A DNA stretch of 13,994 nucleotides, taken from assembly GCA_036340215.1 (NCBI GenBank), contig JAYYZF010000059.1, forward strand, positions 1 to 13,994, given 5' to 3'. A program made the position numbers and the translations under genes. Below are positions 1 to 6,822 of the stretch, piece by piece; position 1 is the stretch's first letter, and every line of letters starts with the position of its first letter. The stretch is from JABJPE01 sp036340215. Its GTDB lineage: Bacteria; Pseudomonadota; Gammaproteobacteria; Comchoanobacterales; Comchoanobacteraceae. The notes under the pieces were generated by a model that saw nothing but the letters and a program-made list of their open reading frames with translations, ran no database searches and was not told the origin of the DNA.

Positions 1-81
1 ATGTTCACTATTAATCTCAAAAACAGCAAATTTTACTGAAGAGCTTCCGCAATTAATAACTAAAACGTATTTACTAGACAC
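1..81 (-). CDS. ackA: Acetate kinase, N-terminal fragment (runs off the left edge)
   Basis: Acetate kinase makes acetyl phosphate from acetate and ATP, or ATP in the reverse direction, in the cytoplasmic Pta-AckA pathway. Only the first 27 codons are present. The translation, reading V/M-SSKYVLVINCGSSSVKF followed by AVFEINSEH, matches the universal AckA N-terminus: a short hydrophobic strand followed by N-C-G-S-S-S-x-K-F, the nucleotide-binding strand and first loop of the ASKHA fold. The start is a GTG at 81-79. GGAGA at 92-88 lies about six bases upstream, and the position agrees with the E. coli protein, which begins MSSKLVLVLNCGSSS. The rest of the gene, including the catalytic residues, lies outside the window. 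Identification rests on this short but very characteristic segment. Confidence 0.9.
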   Translation of the reverse strand, partial: MSSKYVLVINCGSSSVKFAVFEINSEH

Positions 82-103
82 CTGTTATCTCCACTACTAA
101 GTA

Positions 104-116
104 TATCTTAATTATA
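104..116 (-). promoter_or_regulatory. Probable ackA promoter (-10 TATAAT)
   Basis: On the minus strand a perfect TATAAT lies at 116-111, placing a start of transcription near 104, about 23 bases before the ackA GTG. No convincing -35 hexamer is seen at 16-18 bases upstream, so this rests on the -10 alone. It would let ackA be transcribed independently of trxB, which lies upstream on the same strand. Confidence 0.4.
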
Positions 117-153
117 ATACAAATATGGAGAAAATTCAGGAATTTAACGTTTC

Positions 154-291
154 CTACTTTATATTGTTTTCAATGCTGTCAAAGTGCTTTTACTTATCAA
201 GAGTGACTATGCAGCCAAGTTCAACTTCAGTTATAGTTTATCTGTAGACAGAATTACGACACAAACAATCTCCATCATTTGTGGTAATTGA
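154..291 (-). pseudogene. Decayed duplicate of the trxB 3' end
   Basis: Read on the minus strand from 273 to 154, this stretch translates as GD-CLCRN-SVYR-stop-TITEVELGC-IVTLDK-stop-KHF-DSIENNIK-stop. The intact TrxB C-terminus, encoded at 509-393, reads GDVADSVYRQAITSAGFGC and then MAALDAEKYVDSIESNINQ. From SVYR onward 17 of about 32 positions are identical with no gap, and the DNA is visibly similar as well (for example 200-252 against 441-495). Two in-frame TAA codons, one replacing the Gln codon after SVYR, make it non-functional. The frame continues weakly up to about 291 (ITTN against VTATN in TrxB). It follows the intact trxB in the same orientation, which suggests a tandem duplication whose second copy was mostly deleted and then decayed. 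Confidence 0.85.
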
Positions 292-364
292 CAGCAAATT
301 TTGCAATCATCAATTCTTCATTTGTTTTAATTACATAAATTGGTATAGCAGATGATTCTTGCGA
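275..364 (-). pseudogene. Possible fragment of a pyruvate kinase C-terminus (tentative)
   Basis: In the gap between the trxB stop and the trxB remnant, one minus-strand frame reads SQESSAIPIYVIKTNEELM and then IAKFAVNYHK before a stop. The beginning resembles the start of the pyruvate kinase C-terminal domain, which in E. coli PykA runs about SRISSGLPIFAMSRHERT: S-x-x-SS-small-aliphatic-PI-aromatic. The T-N-E-x-x-x-A pattern is also usual in that family. No start codon or ribosome binding site of its own is evident, and the match is short. It may be chance, or part of whatever lay between the two trxB copies. Confidence 0.25.
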
Positions 365-392
365 TATTATATGATTGTTACAGGTGCCATTG

Positions 393-1358
393 TTATTGAT
401 TAATATTGCTTTCAATACTATCAACATATTTTTCTGCATCAAGAGCTGCCATACAGCCAAACCCAGCTGAAGTAATGGCTTGTCTATAAACAGAATCAGC
501 AACATCACCAGCTGCAAAAACCCCTGGAATGTTAGTAGCTGTAACTTCCCCAGCTAGTCCACTGTTTATTTGAATGTAGCCATCACGCATGTCCAATTTT
601 CCCTGAAAAAGGTCAGTGTTAGGTTTATGCCCGATAGCAATAAAAACACCAAGGCAGTCATGTTCAACTAGAGCATCGGTTTTAGTGTTCTTAATTCTAA
701 TTCCAGTAACGCCACTCTCATCACCTAATATCTCATCTAAAACGCTATCCCACAAGATAGTTACATTTGCAGTTTTGCTTTTTTCAATTACTCTACTCGC
801 GAGCATTTTCTCAGCACGTAATTGGTCTCTTCTATGAACTAATACTACTTCAGATGCAATATTTGATAGGTAGAGAGCTTCTTCAACTGCAGTATTACCA
901 CCGCCAATTACAAATACTTTCTTACCTTTGTAGAAAAAGCCATCACAGGTAGCGCAAGTTGAGACACCCTTGCCAAAAAATTCTGCCTCAGATGGGATCC
1001 CAAGCATTTTTGCTTTGGCGCCGGTTGCAATAATAACGCTGTGAGCTCTGTAAGTATCGTATTCTCCAGTCAATGTGAAGGGTTTACTACTAAAATCAAC
1101 ATCTTTAATTTGATCAAAGACAACTTCAGCATTAAATTTTTTAGCATGATCTAACATTCTTTGCATCAGATCTGGTCCTTGAAGACCTGAATGATCCCCA
1201 GGCCAATTATCAACATCGGTTGTTGTTGTTAACTGCCCACCTTGTTCCATTCCAGTAATTATAATTGGCTGCATATTCGCACGAGAAGCATAAATGCCAG
1301 CCGTATAGCCAGCAGGCCCCGAACCTATGATGATAACTTTGTGTATTTTTTTTGTCAT
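393..1358 (-). CDS. trxB: Thioredoxin reductase (NADPH)
   Basis: This cytoplasmic flavoenzyme passes electrons from NADPH through FAD and a redox-active disulfide to thioredoxin. The N-terminal FAD-binding motif GSGPAG is at residues 12-17, the redox centre CATC at 135-138, the NADPH-binding GGGNTA at 152-157 with HRR at 175-177, and the second FAD motif GVFAAGD ends at residue 285. The product is 321 residues, the length of E. coli TrxB. The frame is open to a GTG at 1370. I chose the ATG at 1358 because GGAG lies six bases before it and because the protein then aligns with the known N-terminus (M-x3-5-K-x-I/L-I-x-G-S-G). It is divergent from ftsK across a 195-base gap. A decayed copy of its own 3' end lies just downstream. 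Confidence 0.97.
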   Translation of the reverse strand: MTKKIHKVIIIGSGPAGYTAGIYASRANMQPIIITGMEQGGQLTTTTDVDNWPGDHSGLQGPDLMQRMLDHAKKFNAEVVFDQIKDVDFSSKPFTLTGEYDTYRAHSVIIATGAKAKMLGIPSEAEFFGKGVSTCATCDGFFYKGKKVFVIGGGNTAVEEALYLSNIASEVVLVHRRDQLRAEKMLASRVIEKSKTANVTILWDSVLDEILGDESGVTGIRIKNTKTDALVEHDCLGVFIAIGHKPNTDLFQGKLDMRDGYIQINSGLAGEVTATNIPGVFAAGDVADSVYRQAITSAGFGCMAALDAEKYVDSIESNINQ

Positions 1359-1457
1359 TTGATGCTCCACATGTACTTAATTACTTAATCGTATTTATCA
1401 TTCAAAATAAATAGAACTATAGCTTATTTCCAGATTGAAATATGGTCAACACATAAT

Positions 1458-1493
1458 TTGACCTCTTGTGAATATACGCATAAAATGATGACA
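1458..1493 (+). promoter_or_regulatory. Sigma70-type promoter for ftsK-lolA-serS
   Basis: TTGACC at 1458-1463 is separated by exactly 17 bases from TAAAAT at 1481-1486. That is close to the sigma70 consensus and predicts transcription start near 1493, about 60 bases before the ftsK ATG. It is the only good promoter seen before the three rightward genes. Confidence 0.7.
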
Positions 1494-1553
1494 TTAGTTT
1501 GCTAGATGTATAGCCAGCAGATCTAGTGATTCAAATCTCACAGAGTATTAACT

Positions 1554-3941
1554 ATGAAAAACTCAAACAAGAATATTGCGAAACCTGAGCTATTAAAAAC
1601 TACTAAGCGCCTTTACTATATTACAAACATAGTCATGGTTTCATTTGCGATATTTATTGCCATTGCCCTTATCAGTTATAATCATGCAGATCCAGGTTTT
1701 ACCAAAAGTTTTTCCGATAATAATTATATAGCAAATGTTGAAGGTGTGGCCGGTGCTTGGCTTGCTGATTTGTTGTTATACTTCCTTGGTATAAGCTCAG
1801 CATTGATGCCAGTTTTAATAATTTTATTTGTCTGGTTTAAATCAGATTTAACAAAATACAACATAAATATTTACACTGTTTTTGGAGTTTTCTTACTTTT
1901 TGTTGCAGTTAACGGTCTATTGGCACTCCACATCCCAGCATATGGCAACTTGCCTGCAGGTATTGGTGGGGCTTTAGGTGAGTATATTGCTTGGAAGTTT
2001 GTCTCACTGTTAAATGTAATTGGCTCTTCTTTTGTCTTAGTCACACTTACACTGTGTGCATTTGTCTTAATTAAACCTGACATTAATTTCGATTTTTTAT
2101 ATAAGAGTTGTGCCTCATTCTTGAAAAATATTTGGCAGCGTATTTGTACTTGTTTTCGTGAATTTAAATTGCCAGAGTTCTTTTTGAACTCCAACAGAAA
2201 AGCCGTTTCCGAAACTTCAGATGTCGCACAAAACTCAGGCTTTGTTTTTCCTGAGAAAATAGCTACTACAGCTAATAGTACAAGCTCGAATACGAATCCC
2301 GTGACTGATAAAAGCACTATTGAAAGTAAACAAGAGCCAGTGATTAAGGCTCAATCTTCTCAAGTAACTGTAAAAAGCAACCCAGTATCTTCCCAAAAAA
2401 CAAGTAACATTGAATTGCAAATGAACTCCAACACATCTCATTTTACTCGGATTGAAATGCCAGCAGCAACATTGCTAGATGAAGTTGAAAGAAACCAGAG
2501 GGTTGAAATTGCTAAAAGTGTAATTATAAATCTTTCCAAAGATGTTGAAAAAAAGTTTCTAGATTTTGGCTTTAAACTAGATGTAGTTGCAGTTTATCCA
2601 GGACCTGTTGTAACTAGATTTGAACTTAAGCTTGCTGCTGGTACAAAAGTAAGTTCTATAAGTAACTTGGCAAAAGATCTCGCGAGAACTTTATCTGTAA
2701 CCAGTGTGAGAATAGTAGACGTAATTCCAGGTAAGTCAGTAATTGGCTTAGAAATTCCTAATACTAAGAGACAAATTGTGCGCCTCCGTGATCTTATTAG
2801 CTCTAATAGTTATACGAGTGCGGTATCGCCAGTAACAATAATATTAGGTAAGGATATAAGTGGGCATCCCGTTGTTGTTGACTTAGCAAAAATGCCACAC
2901 TTACTCGTTGCTGGGACAACCGGATCAGGTAAGTCAGTAGGACTAAATGCAATGCTCTTAAGTTTTCTTTATAAATCATCATGTGAGAATTTGCGTTTGA
3001 TTCTTATTGATCCAAAAATGCTTGAGTTATCAGTTTACGATGATATTCCGCATTTGCTAACCCCAGTAATAACAGACATGCGGGAGGCTGCTGGTGCATT
3101 GCGCTGGTGTGTGGCTGAGATGGAACGAAGATACAAGCTCATGTCAGTATTAGGTGTAAGGAATATTGCAGGTTATAACGAAAAAGTTGATAGAGCTAAT
3201 AAAGAGGGCAGCCCTTTACTAGATCCTTTGTTTATGAGTGAAGATGGGGCCGAGCCACCGTTACTCCAAAAACTACCAGCTATAGTCGTTGTTGCTGATG
3301 AATATGCCGATATGATTATGGTTCTAGGTAAGAAGGTTGAACAGCTAATAGCACGATTGGCGCAAAAAGCAAGAGCCGCAGGTATACACTTAGTACTGGC
3401 TACACAGCGACCTTCGGTAAATGTAGTAACAGGTTTGATTAAAGCTAACATTCCTACAAGAATTGCCTTTCAGGTTTCTTCAAGAATTGATTCAAGAACT
3501 GTCTTAGATCAGCAGGGTGCTGAGCAGTTGTTAGGACACGGTGATATGCTATATTTGCCACCTGGTACTGGAGTGCCAGTGCGTGTGCATGGCGCATACG
3601 TTAGTGATGATGAAGTACATAGAGTAGTGAAGTTCATCAAGGATAATAATCCTCCGCCTGAGTATGTAAATAATCTAATTGAATCATTTGATAATGATGA
3701 GAGTTCCAATACTTCTAGTGGAGATATAGATGGATCAAGTTCAGGGGAGAAGGATCCTTTGTATGATGAGGCTGTAAGTATAGTTGCTAAGACAAAAAAG
3801 GTCTCCATCTCAAGTATTCAGCGCAAACTTAAAATAGGTTACAATAGGTCCGCAAATATTGTAGAGGCCATGGAGAAGGCCGGAGTCGTATCAGCTCCAT
3901 CACATAACGGTACTCGTGAGGTAATGATAAATGAAATTTAA
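1554..3941 (+). CDS. ftsK: DNA translocase FtsK
   Basis: FtsK anchors at the division septum and pumps DNA so that the chromosome terminus is cleared and dimers are resolved at dif by XerCD. The 795-residue product has four predicted membrane helices (about 21-42, 68-95, 107-126 and 152-174). A polar Ser/Asn/Thr-rich linker follows (about 180-305), then the translocase motor with Walker A GTTGSGKS at 454-461 and Walker B IVVVADE ending at E583. A C-terminal winged-helix gamma domain (about 734-795, with QRKLKIGYNRSANIVEAME) reads the polar KOPS sequences. The linker is much shorter than in the roughly 1,330-residue E. coli protein, but about 800 residues is common in the family. The start ATG at 1554 has only a weak AGAG upstream. 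The stop overlaps lolA by 11 bases, indicating one transcript. Confidence 0.97.
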   Translation: MKNSNKNIAKPELLKTTKRLYYITNIVMVSFAIFIAIALISYNHADPGFTKSFSDNNYIANVEGVAGAWLADLLLYFLGISSALMPVLIILFVWFKSDLTKYNINIYTVFGVFLLFVAVNGLLALHIPAYGNLPAGIGGALGEYIAWKFVSLLNVIGSSFVLVTLTLCAFVLIKPDINFDFLYKSCASFLKNIWQRICTCFREFKLPEFFLNSNRKAVSETSDVAQNSGFVFPEKIATTANSTSSNTNPVTDKSTIESKQEPVIKAQSSQVTVKSNPVSSQKTSNIELQMNSNTSHFTRIEMPAATLLDEVERNQRVEIAKSVIINLSKDVEKKFLDFGFKLDVVAVYPGPVVTRFELKLAAGTKVSSISNLAKDLARTLSVTSVRIVDVIPGKSVIGLEIPNTKRQIVRLRDLISSNSYTSAVSPVTIILGKDISGHPVVVDLAKMPHLLVAGTTGSGKSVGLNAMLLSFLYKSSCENLRLILIDPKMLELSVYDDIPHLLTPVITDMREAAGALRWCVAEMERRYKLMSVLGVRNIAGYNEKVDRANKEGSPLLDPLFMSEDGAEPPLLQKLPAIVVVADEYADMIMVLGKKVEQLIARLAQKARAAGIHLVLATQRPSVNVVTGLIKANIPTRIAFQVSSRIDSRTVLDQQGAEQLLGHGDMLYLPPGTGVPVRVHGAYVSDDEVHRVVKFIKDNNPPPEYVNNLIESFDNDESSNTSSGDIDGSSSGEKDPLYDEAVSIVAKTKKVSISSIQRKLKIGYNRSANIVEAMEKAGVVSAPSHNGTREVMINEI

Positions 3942-4557
3942 GCATATGATTTTTTTCTTGCTAAGGATCTTAGCTATTCTTGTTTTTATAGCACCAGTTT
4001 ATGCATCTAGTCAGGATGTTTTAGCAAATATGATAAGGGGGCTAGCTACTCTTGAGGCTGATTATAATCAAAATATTTATGGTAGAAAGGGTAAGTTACT
4101 AAACAGTAATAATGGGCATTTTATGTTTAAGTCGCCGAATTTACTTCGTTGGCAAAATTATAATAACGATAAAGCTCTAACTATATGTGATGGTAGTCAT
4201 ATTTGGCAGTTTGAACCAGACCTAGATCAGGTTATTAAAACTAGTATAAAAGATGCAGAGCAGGAGTCGTCTCTGCTTTTATTCATTTCTGATGTTGCCA
4301 AATTAGTCAAAAATAATGATGTTACAACTGAATCTCAATTTGCTAAAACCATAAAATTTAAACTCGTCCCTAAAGATAAAAGATTGAGTAATATGACAAT
4401 AACATTTGACAAAGGTTTCCCAACTAAAATAGAGTACGCAGATAAGATAAATAACTATACGGTTATAAATTTTAGTAAAGTAGAGAAAAATGAAAGTATT
4501 TCTGAAAAATGGTTTACTTTTGTACCACAGGAAAATATTGATATTATAGAACAGTGA
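3931..4557 (+). CDS. lolA: Outer-membrane lipoprotein carrier LolA
   Basis: LolA is the periplasmic chaperone that takes mature lipoproteins from the LolCDE transporter in the inner membrane to the outer-membrane receptor LolB. The 208-residue product begins with a signal peptide: positive start (MKFKH), hydrophobic core to about residue 20 and a cleavage site after VYA at residue 25. The mature part carries the family pattern LxxLEADYNQNIYGRKGK, then a GHFMFKSPNLLRWQNYNND block, a DGSHIWQFEPDLDQV block, and a central Lys/Asp-rich half. The ATG at 3931 lies within the last codons of ftsK, and GAGG at 3918-3921 is well spaced for it. The ftsK-lolA junction is typical of gammaproteobacteria. 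The rarA gene that E. coli keeps between lolA and serS is absent here. Confidence 0.93.
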   Translation: MKFKHMIFFLLRILAILVFIAPVYASSQDVLANMIRGLATLEADYNQNIYGRKGKLLNSNNGHFMFKSPNLLRWQNYNNDKALTICDGSHIWQFEPDLDQVIKTSIKDAEQESSLLLFISDVAKLVKNNDVTTESQFAKTIKFKLVPKDKRLSNMTITFDKGFPTKIEYADKINNYTVINFSKVEKNESISEKWFTFVPQENIDIIEQ

Positions 4558-4564
4558 GAAGACC

Positions 4565-5842
4565 ATGATCGACCCACAAATCCTGAAAAATGATTTGCAT
4601 CAAGTTTCAGTATTTTTGTCCAAAAAGGGTTTTACCCTTGACGAAGAGTATTACACCAATCTAGAGGTAAAGCGTAAGCTGTTACAATCAGAGACTGAGA
4701 ATTTACAAAAACAGCGTAATGAATATTCAAAGCAAGTGGGTATTTTAAAGTCTCAGGGTAAAGATACTTGTGAATTGCTTGTAACTTTAAATGAGATTAG
4801 TAATTCGCTAAAAGAAAAAGAGTTAGATTTAAACAGTCTGCTTTTAGAGTTAAAGCAGTTTCTCTATACGATTCCAAATATTCCAGAAGATAATGTTCCT
4901 GAAGGTAAAACTGAGCATGATAATGAAGAAGTTGCTGTTTATGGTACCAAGCCAACTTTTGATTTTCCTGTAAATGACCATACAGATATTGGTGAGAAAT
5001 TGGGGTTGTTAGATTTCCAGCGCGCAGCAAAGCTATCAGGAAGTAGATTTGTAATTTTAAAATCTGAATTGGCAAAATTACAGCGGGCATTAATACAGTT
5101 TATGCTTGATGTTCATACGAGTGAACATGGTTATAATGAGTTATATGTGCCATATTTAGTGAATGAAGACTGCTTATATGGGACTGGTGCTTTACCTAAA
5201 ATGGCTGAAGACCTTTATAAGATTTCTGGAGATCACGACCTTTATCTTATACCCACCGCTGAGGTTCCAGTTACCAATGTTCATCAAGGTGAGATTTTAA
5301 ATATTGCAGATCTACCACTAAAATATGTCTCTCATACTCCGTGTTTCAGAAGTGAGGCTGGGTCGTATGGTAAAGACACTAAAGGCATGATAAGGCAGCA
5401 TCAATTTGAGAAAGTAGAGCTATTCCAGATTGTTGAGCCAAAGAATTCAAATGCTGCATTAGAGAATCTATGTGATGATGCTCAGGCTATTCTTAAGAAA
5501 TTAGATTTGCCTTATAGGGTGGTAAATCTTTGTGGTGGGGATTTAAGCTTTAGTTCAGCTAAAACATATGATCTTGAAGTATGGCTACCTTCGCAAGGCT
5601 GCTATAGAGAGATTTCATCGTGTAGTAACTTTCATGATTTTCAAGCAAGGAGAGCAAAGATAAGAATAAAAAATTCCACTAAGGAAAAGCCTGTTTTAGC
5701 TCATACTCTAAATGGCTCAGGTTTGGCAATAGGCAGAACTTTAGTCGCTATAATGGAAAATTACCAAAATAGTGACGGGTCAGTTACTATCCCTGAAGTT
5801 TTGCGCCCTTATTATGGAGCCGATAAAATTACTAAAAAATAA
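4565..5842 (+). CDS. serS: Seryl-tRNA synthetase
   Basis: SerS charges tRNA-Ser (and tRNA-Sec where present) with serine in the cytoplasm. The 425-residue product has the N-terminal long helical arm (about residues 28-105, rich in Lys, Glu and Leu) that grips the long variable arm of tRNA-Ser. The class II catalytic core follows, with motif 2 FRSEAGSYGKDTKGMIRQHQ starting at F261 and motif 3 NGSGLAIGRTLVAIMENYQ starting at N383. The TAEVP serine-binding element precedes motif 2. The length equals that of typical SerS proteins, about 430 residues. The gene starts seven bases after lolA with GAGAAG close upstream of the ATG, so it is probably the last gene of the ftsK operon. Its own substrate, tRNA-Ser(UGA), is encoded about 870 bases downstream. 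Confidence 0.98.
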   Translation: MIDPQILKNDLHQVSVFLSKKGFTLDEEYYTNLEVKRKLLQSETENLQKQRNEYSKQVGILKSQGKDTCELLVTLNEISNSLKEKELDLNSLLLELKQFLYTIPNIPEDNVPEGKTEHDNEEVAVYGTKPTFDFPVNDHTDIGEKLGLLDFQRAAKLSGSRFVILKSELAKLQRALIQFMLDVHTSEHGYNELYVPYLVNEDCLYGTGALPKMAEDLYKISGDHDLYLIPTAEVPVTNVHQGEILNIADLPLKYVSHTPCFRSEAGSYGKDTKGMIRQHQFEKVELFQIVEPKNSNAALENLCDDAQAILKKLDLPYRVVNLCGGDLSFSSAKTYDLEVWLPSQGCYREISSCSNFHDFQARRAKIRIKNSTKEKPVLAHTLNGSGLAIGRTLVAIMENYQNSDGSVTIPEVLRPYYGADKITKK

Positions 5843-5860
5843 GGCCAGACAAGCTGGCCT
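5834..5860 (-). terminator. Rho-independent terminator of yccA, overlapping the serS stop
   Basis: AGGCCAG (5842-5848) and CTGGCCT (5854-5860) form a perfect seven-pair stem with a five-base loop. Read leftward it is followed by TATTTTTT (5841-5834), a proper U-tail. Read rightward there is no U-tail, so it mainly ends yccA transcripts. The first base of the stem is the last base of the serS TAA. A weaker hairpin, ACAGA-TTGT-TCTGT, lies at 5873-5886. Confidence 0.8.
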
Positions 5861-5886
5861 CATACAATGCACACAGATTGTTCTGT

Positions 5887-6561
5887 CTAGTCTCTATTAG
5901 ATGCGAATGCTGCAAATATTCTGAGCAAGCTAACAAATAGATTAAATAAAGCCATGTATATTGAAATCGTAGCTATTATATAGTTACGCTGCCCACCGTG
6001 GATTATTTCGCTTGTATGAAATAAAACTAATGCTGACGAGATGAGAGCGAATACACCTGATATTATCAGGTTTAAGAGAGGCATCTGGAATATAACTGCT
6101 CCAAGACCTACTATAAAAGCTATTGTTATGGCTGCGAATAGAAATCCACCCATGTAACTAAAATTTGCTCTTGTAGTTATAACGTATGAAGACAAGCTTA
6201 GGAAGATAATTCCAGTTGCTCCAAGTGCAGTTGTTACTATTTCTTGCCCGTTTGCAAAAGTGTATAGATAAAGATTTAGAATCGGCCCCAGTGTATAGCC
6301 CATAAATCCAGTGAATGCGAATATACATACTAGTCCAATAGCACTGTTTTGGAAAACTGAGGTTAAGTAAGAGAGCCCAAACATCCCTATTAATAGAATA
6401 AATATATTCGGTGGGGCCACGTTAAAAGACATACTAAGGTACGCCGTGAATGCACTAAAAAGTACTGTTAGGCCAAGAAGTAAGTAAGTGTTTCTAAGGA
6501 CCTTGTTGATAGCAAGTTCGCTAGCGTTTAAGGAAGTTGTTGTTCTGAAATCCTGTGTCAT
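5887..6561 (-). CDS. yccA: Bax inhibitor-1/YccA family inner-membrane protein
   Basis: The 224-residue product is almost wholly hydrophobic with about seven membrane helices. Near the N-terminus it has the block KVLRNTYLLLGLTVLFSAFTA, which closely follows E. coli YccA (KVLRNTYFLLSLTLAFSAIT). Family members are inner-membrane proteins of the BI-1/TMBIM fold; E. coli YccA is known as a substrate and modulator of the FtsH protease. The conserved Asp pair of BI-1 calcium-leak channels is not clear here: the tail reads SLLRIFAAFASNRD. The frame is open to an ATG at 6573, but GAGG lies six bases before the ATG at 6561, so I start there (MTQDFRTTT). It is convergent with serS and divergent from tRNA-Ser. 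No partner gene gives a more specific role. Confidence 0.9.
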   Translation of the reverse strand: MTQDFRTTTSLNASELAINKVLRNTYLLLGLTVLFSAFTAYLSMSFNVAPPNIFILLIGMFGLSYLTSVFQNSAIGLVCIFAFTGFMGYTLGPILNLYLYTFANGQEIVTTALGATGIIFLSLSSYVITTRANFSYMGGFLFAAITIAFIVGLGAVIFQMPLLNLIISGVFALISSALVLFHTSEIIHGGQRNYIIATISIYMALFNLFVSLLRIFAAFASNRD

Positions 6562-6579
6562 ATTATCCCTCATTGTTGC

Positions 6580-6592
6580 AGTTACTATTATA
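6580..6592 (-). promoter_or_regulatory. Probable yccA promoter (-10 TATAAT)
   Basis: A perfect TATAAT lies on the minus strand at 6592-6587, predicting transcription start near 6580, just before the GAGG that serves the ATG at 6561. No clear -35 hexamer is seen at the normal distance. A start here would support the choice of 6561 as initiation codon. Confidence 0.35.
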
Positions 6593-6671
6593 TTAACACT
6601 ATCACAGTCTATTTTCTAGATATAATTATGAATAATATAATGTCTTTCCTTGCTCTTTATTCTTTTAGACC

Positions 6672-6708
6672 TTGCCCTTTTTCTTAAGAGAAGCTATATT
6701 ATTAATAT
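6672..6708 (+). promoter_or_regulatory. Sigma70-type promoter of tRNA-Ser (and probably uvrY-uvrC)
   Basis: TTGCCC at 6672-6677 and TATATT at 6695-6700 are 17 bases apart. The predicted start, about 6706-6708, is directly at the 5' end of the tRNA (6709). No other promoter can fit between the tRNA and uvrY. Confidence 0.6.
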
Positions 6709-6796
6709 GGAGAGATGGCTGAGCGGTTGAAAGCGGCGGTCTTGAAAACCGTTAAGGGGTGTCCCCCCTTCCAGGGTTCGAATCCCTGTCTCTCCG
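6709..6796 (+). tRNA. tRNA-Ser (anticodon UGA)
   Basis: This is an 88-base gene. The acceptor stem GGAGAGA pairs with TCTCTCC (6789-6795) and is followed by discriminator G at 6796. The anticodon arm is GCGGT-CTTGAAA-ACCGT with anticodon TGA. The long variable arm AAGGGG-TGTC-CCCCTT is diagnostic of the Ser/Leu/Tyr class. The T arm is CAGGG-TTCGAAT-CCCTG. The anticodon, G73 and the long arm identify a serine tRNA reading UCN codons. The 3' CCA is not encoded (GAAAA follows), so it must be added by the CCA-adding enzyme. Confidence 0.97.
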
Positions 6797-6822
6797 AAAA
6801 ATTTTCTTTACTGAGGTGAGAT

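Noticed and set aside
1526..1541. T-arm-like motif (GTGA-TTCAAATC-TCAC) before ftsK, suggesting a tRNA remnant.
   Set aside because: The stem is only four pairs with an eight-base loop, the position equivalent to the G53-C61 pair is wrong, and no acceptor or anticodon arm is seen around it.
1871..2317. 148-codon open frame on the minus strand inside ftsK.
   Set aside because: It lies wholly within the well-supported ftsK membrane and linker region, has no ribosome binding site, and its product looks like no protein family.
4303..5090. Minus-strand open frames inside lolA and serS (4303-4566 and 4797-5090).
   Set aside because: They overlap genes with clear family motifs and show no start signals or recognisable products.
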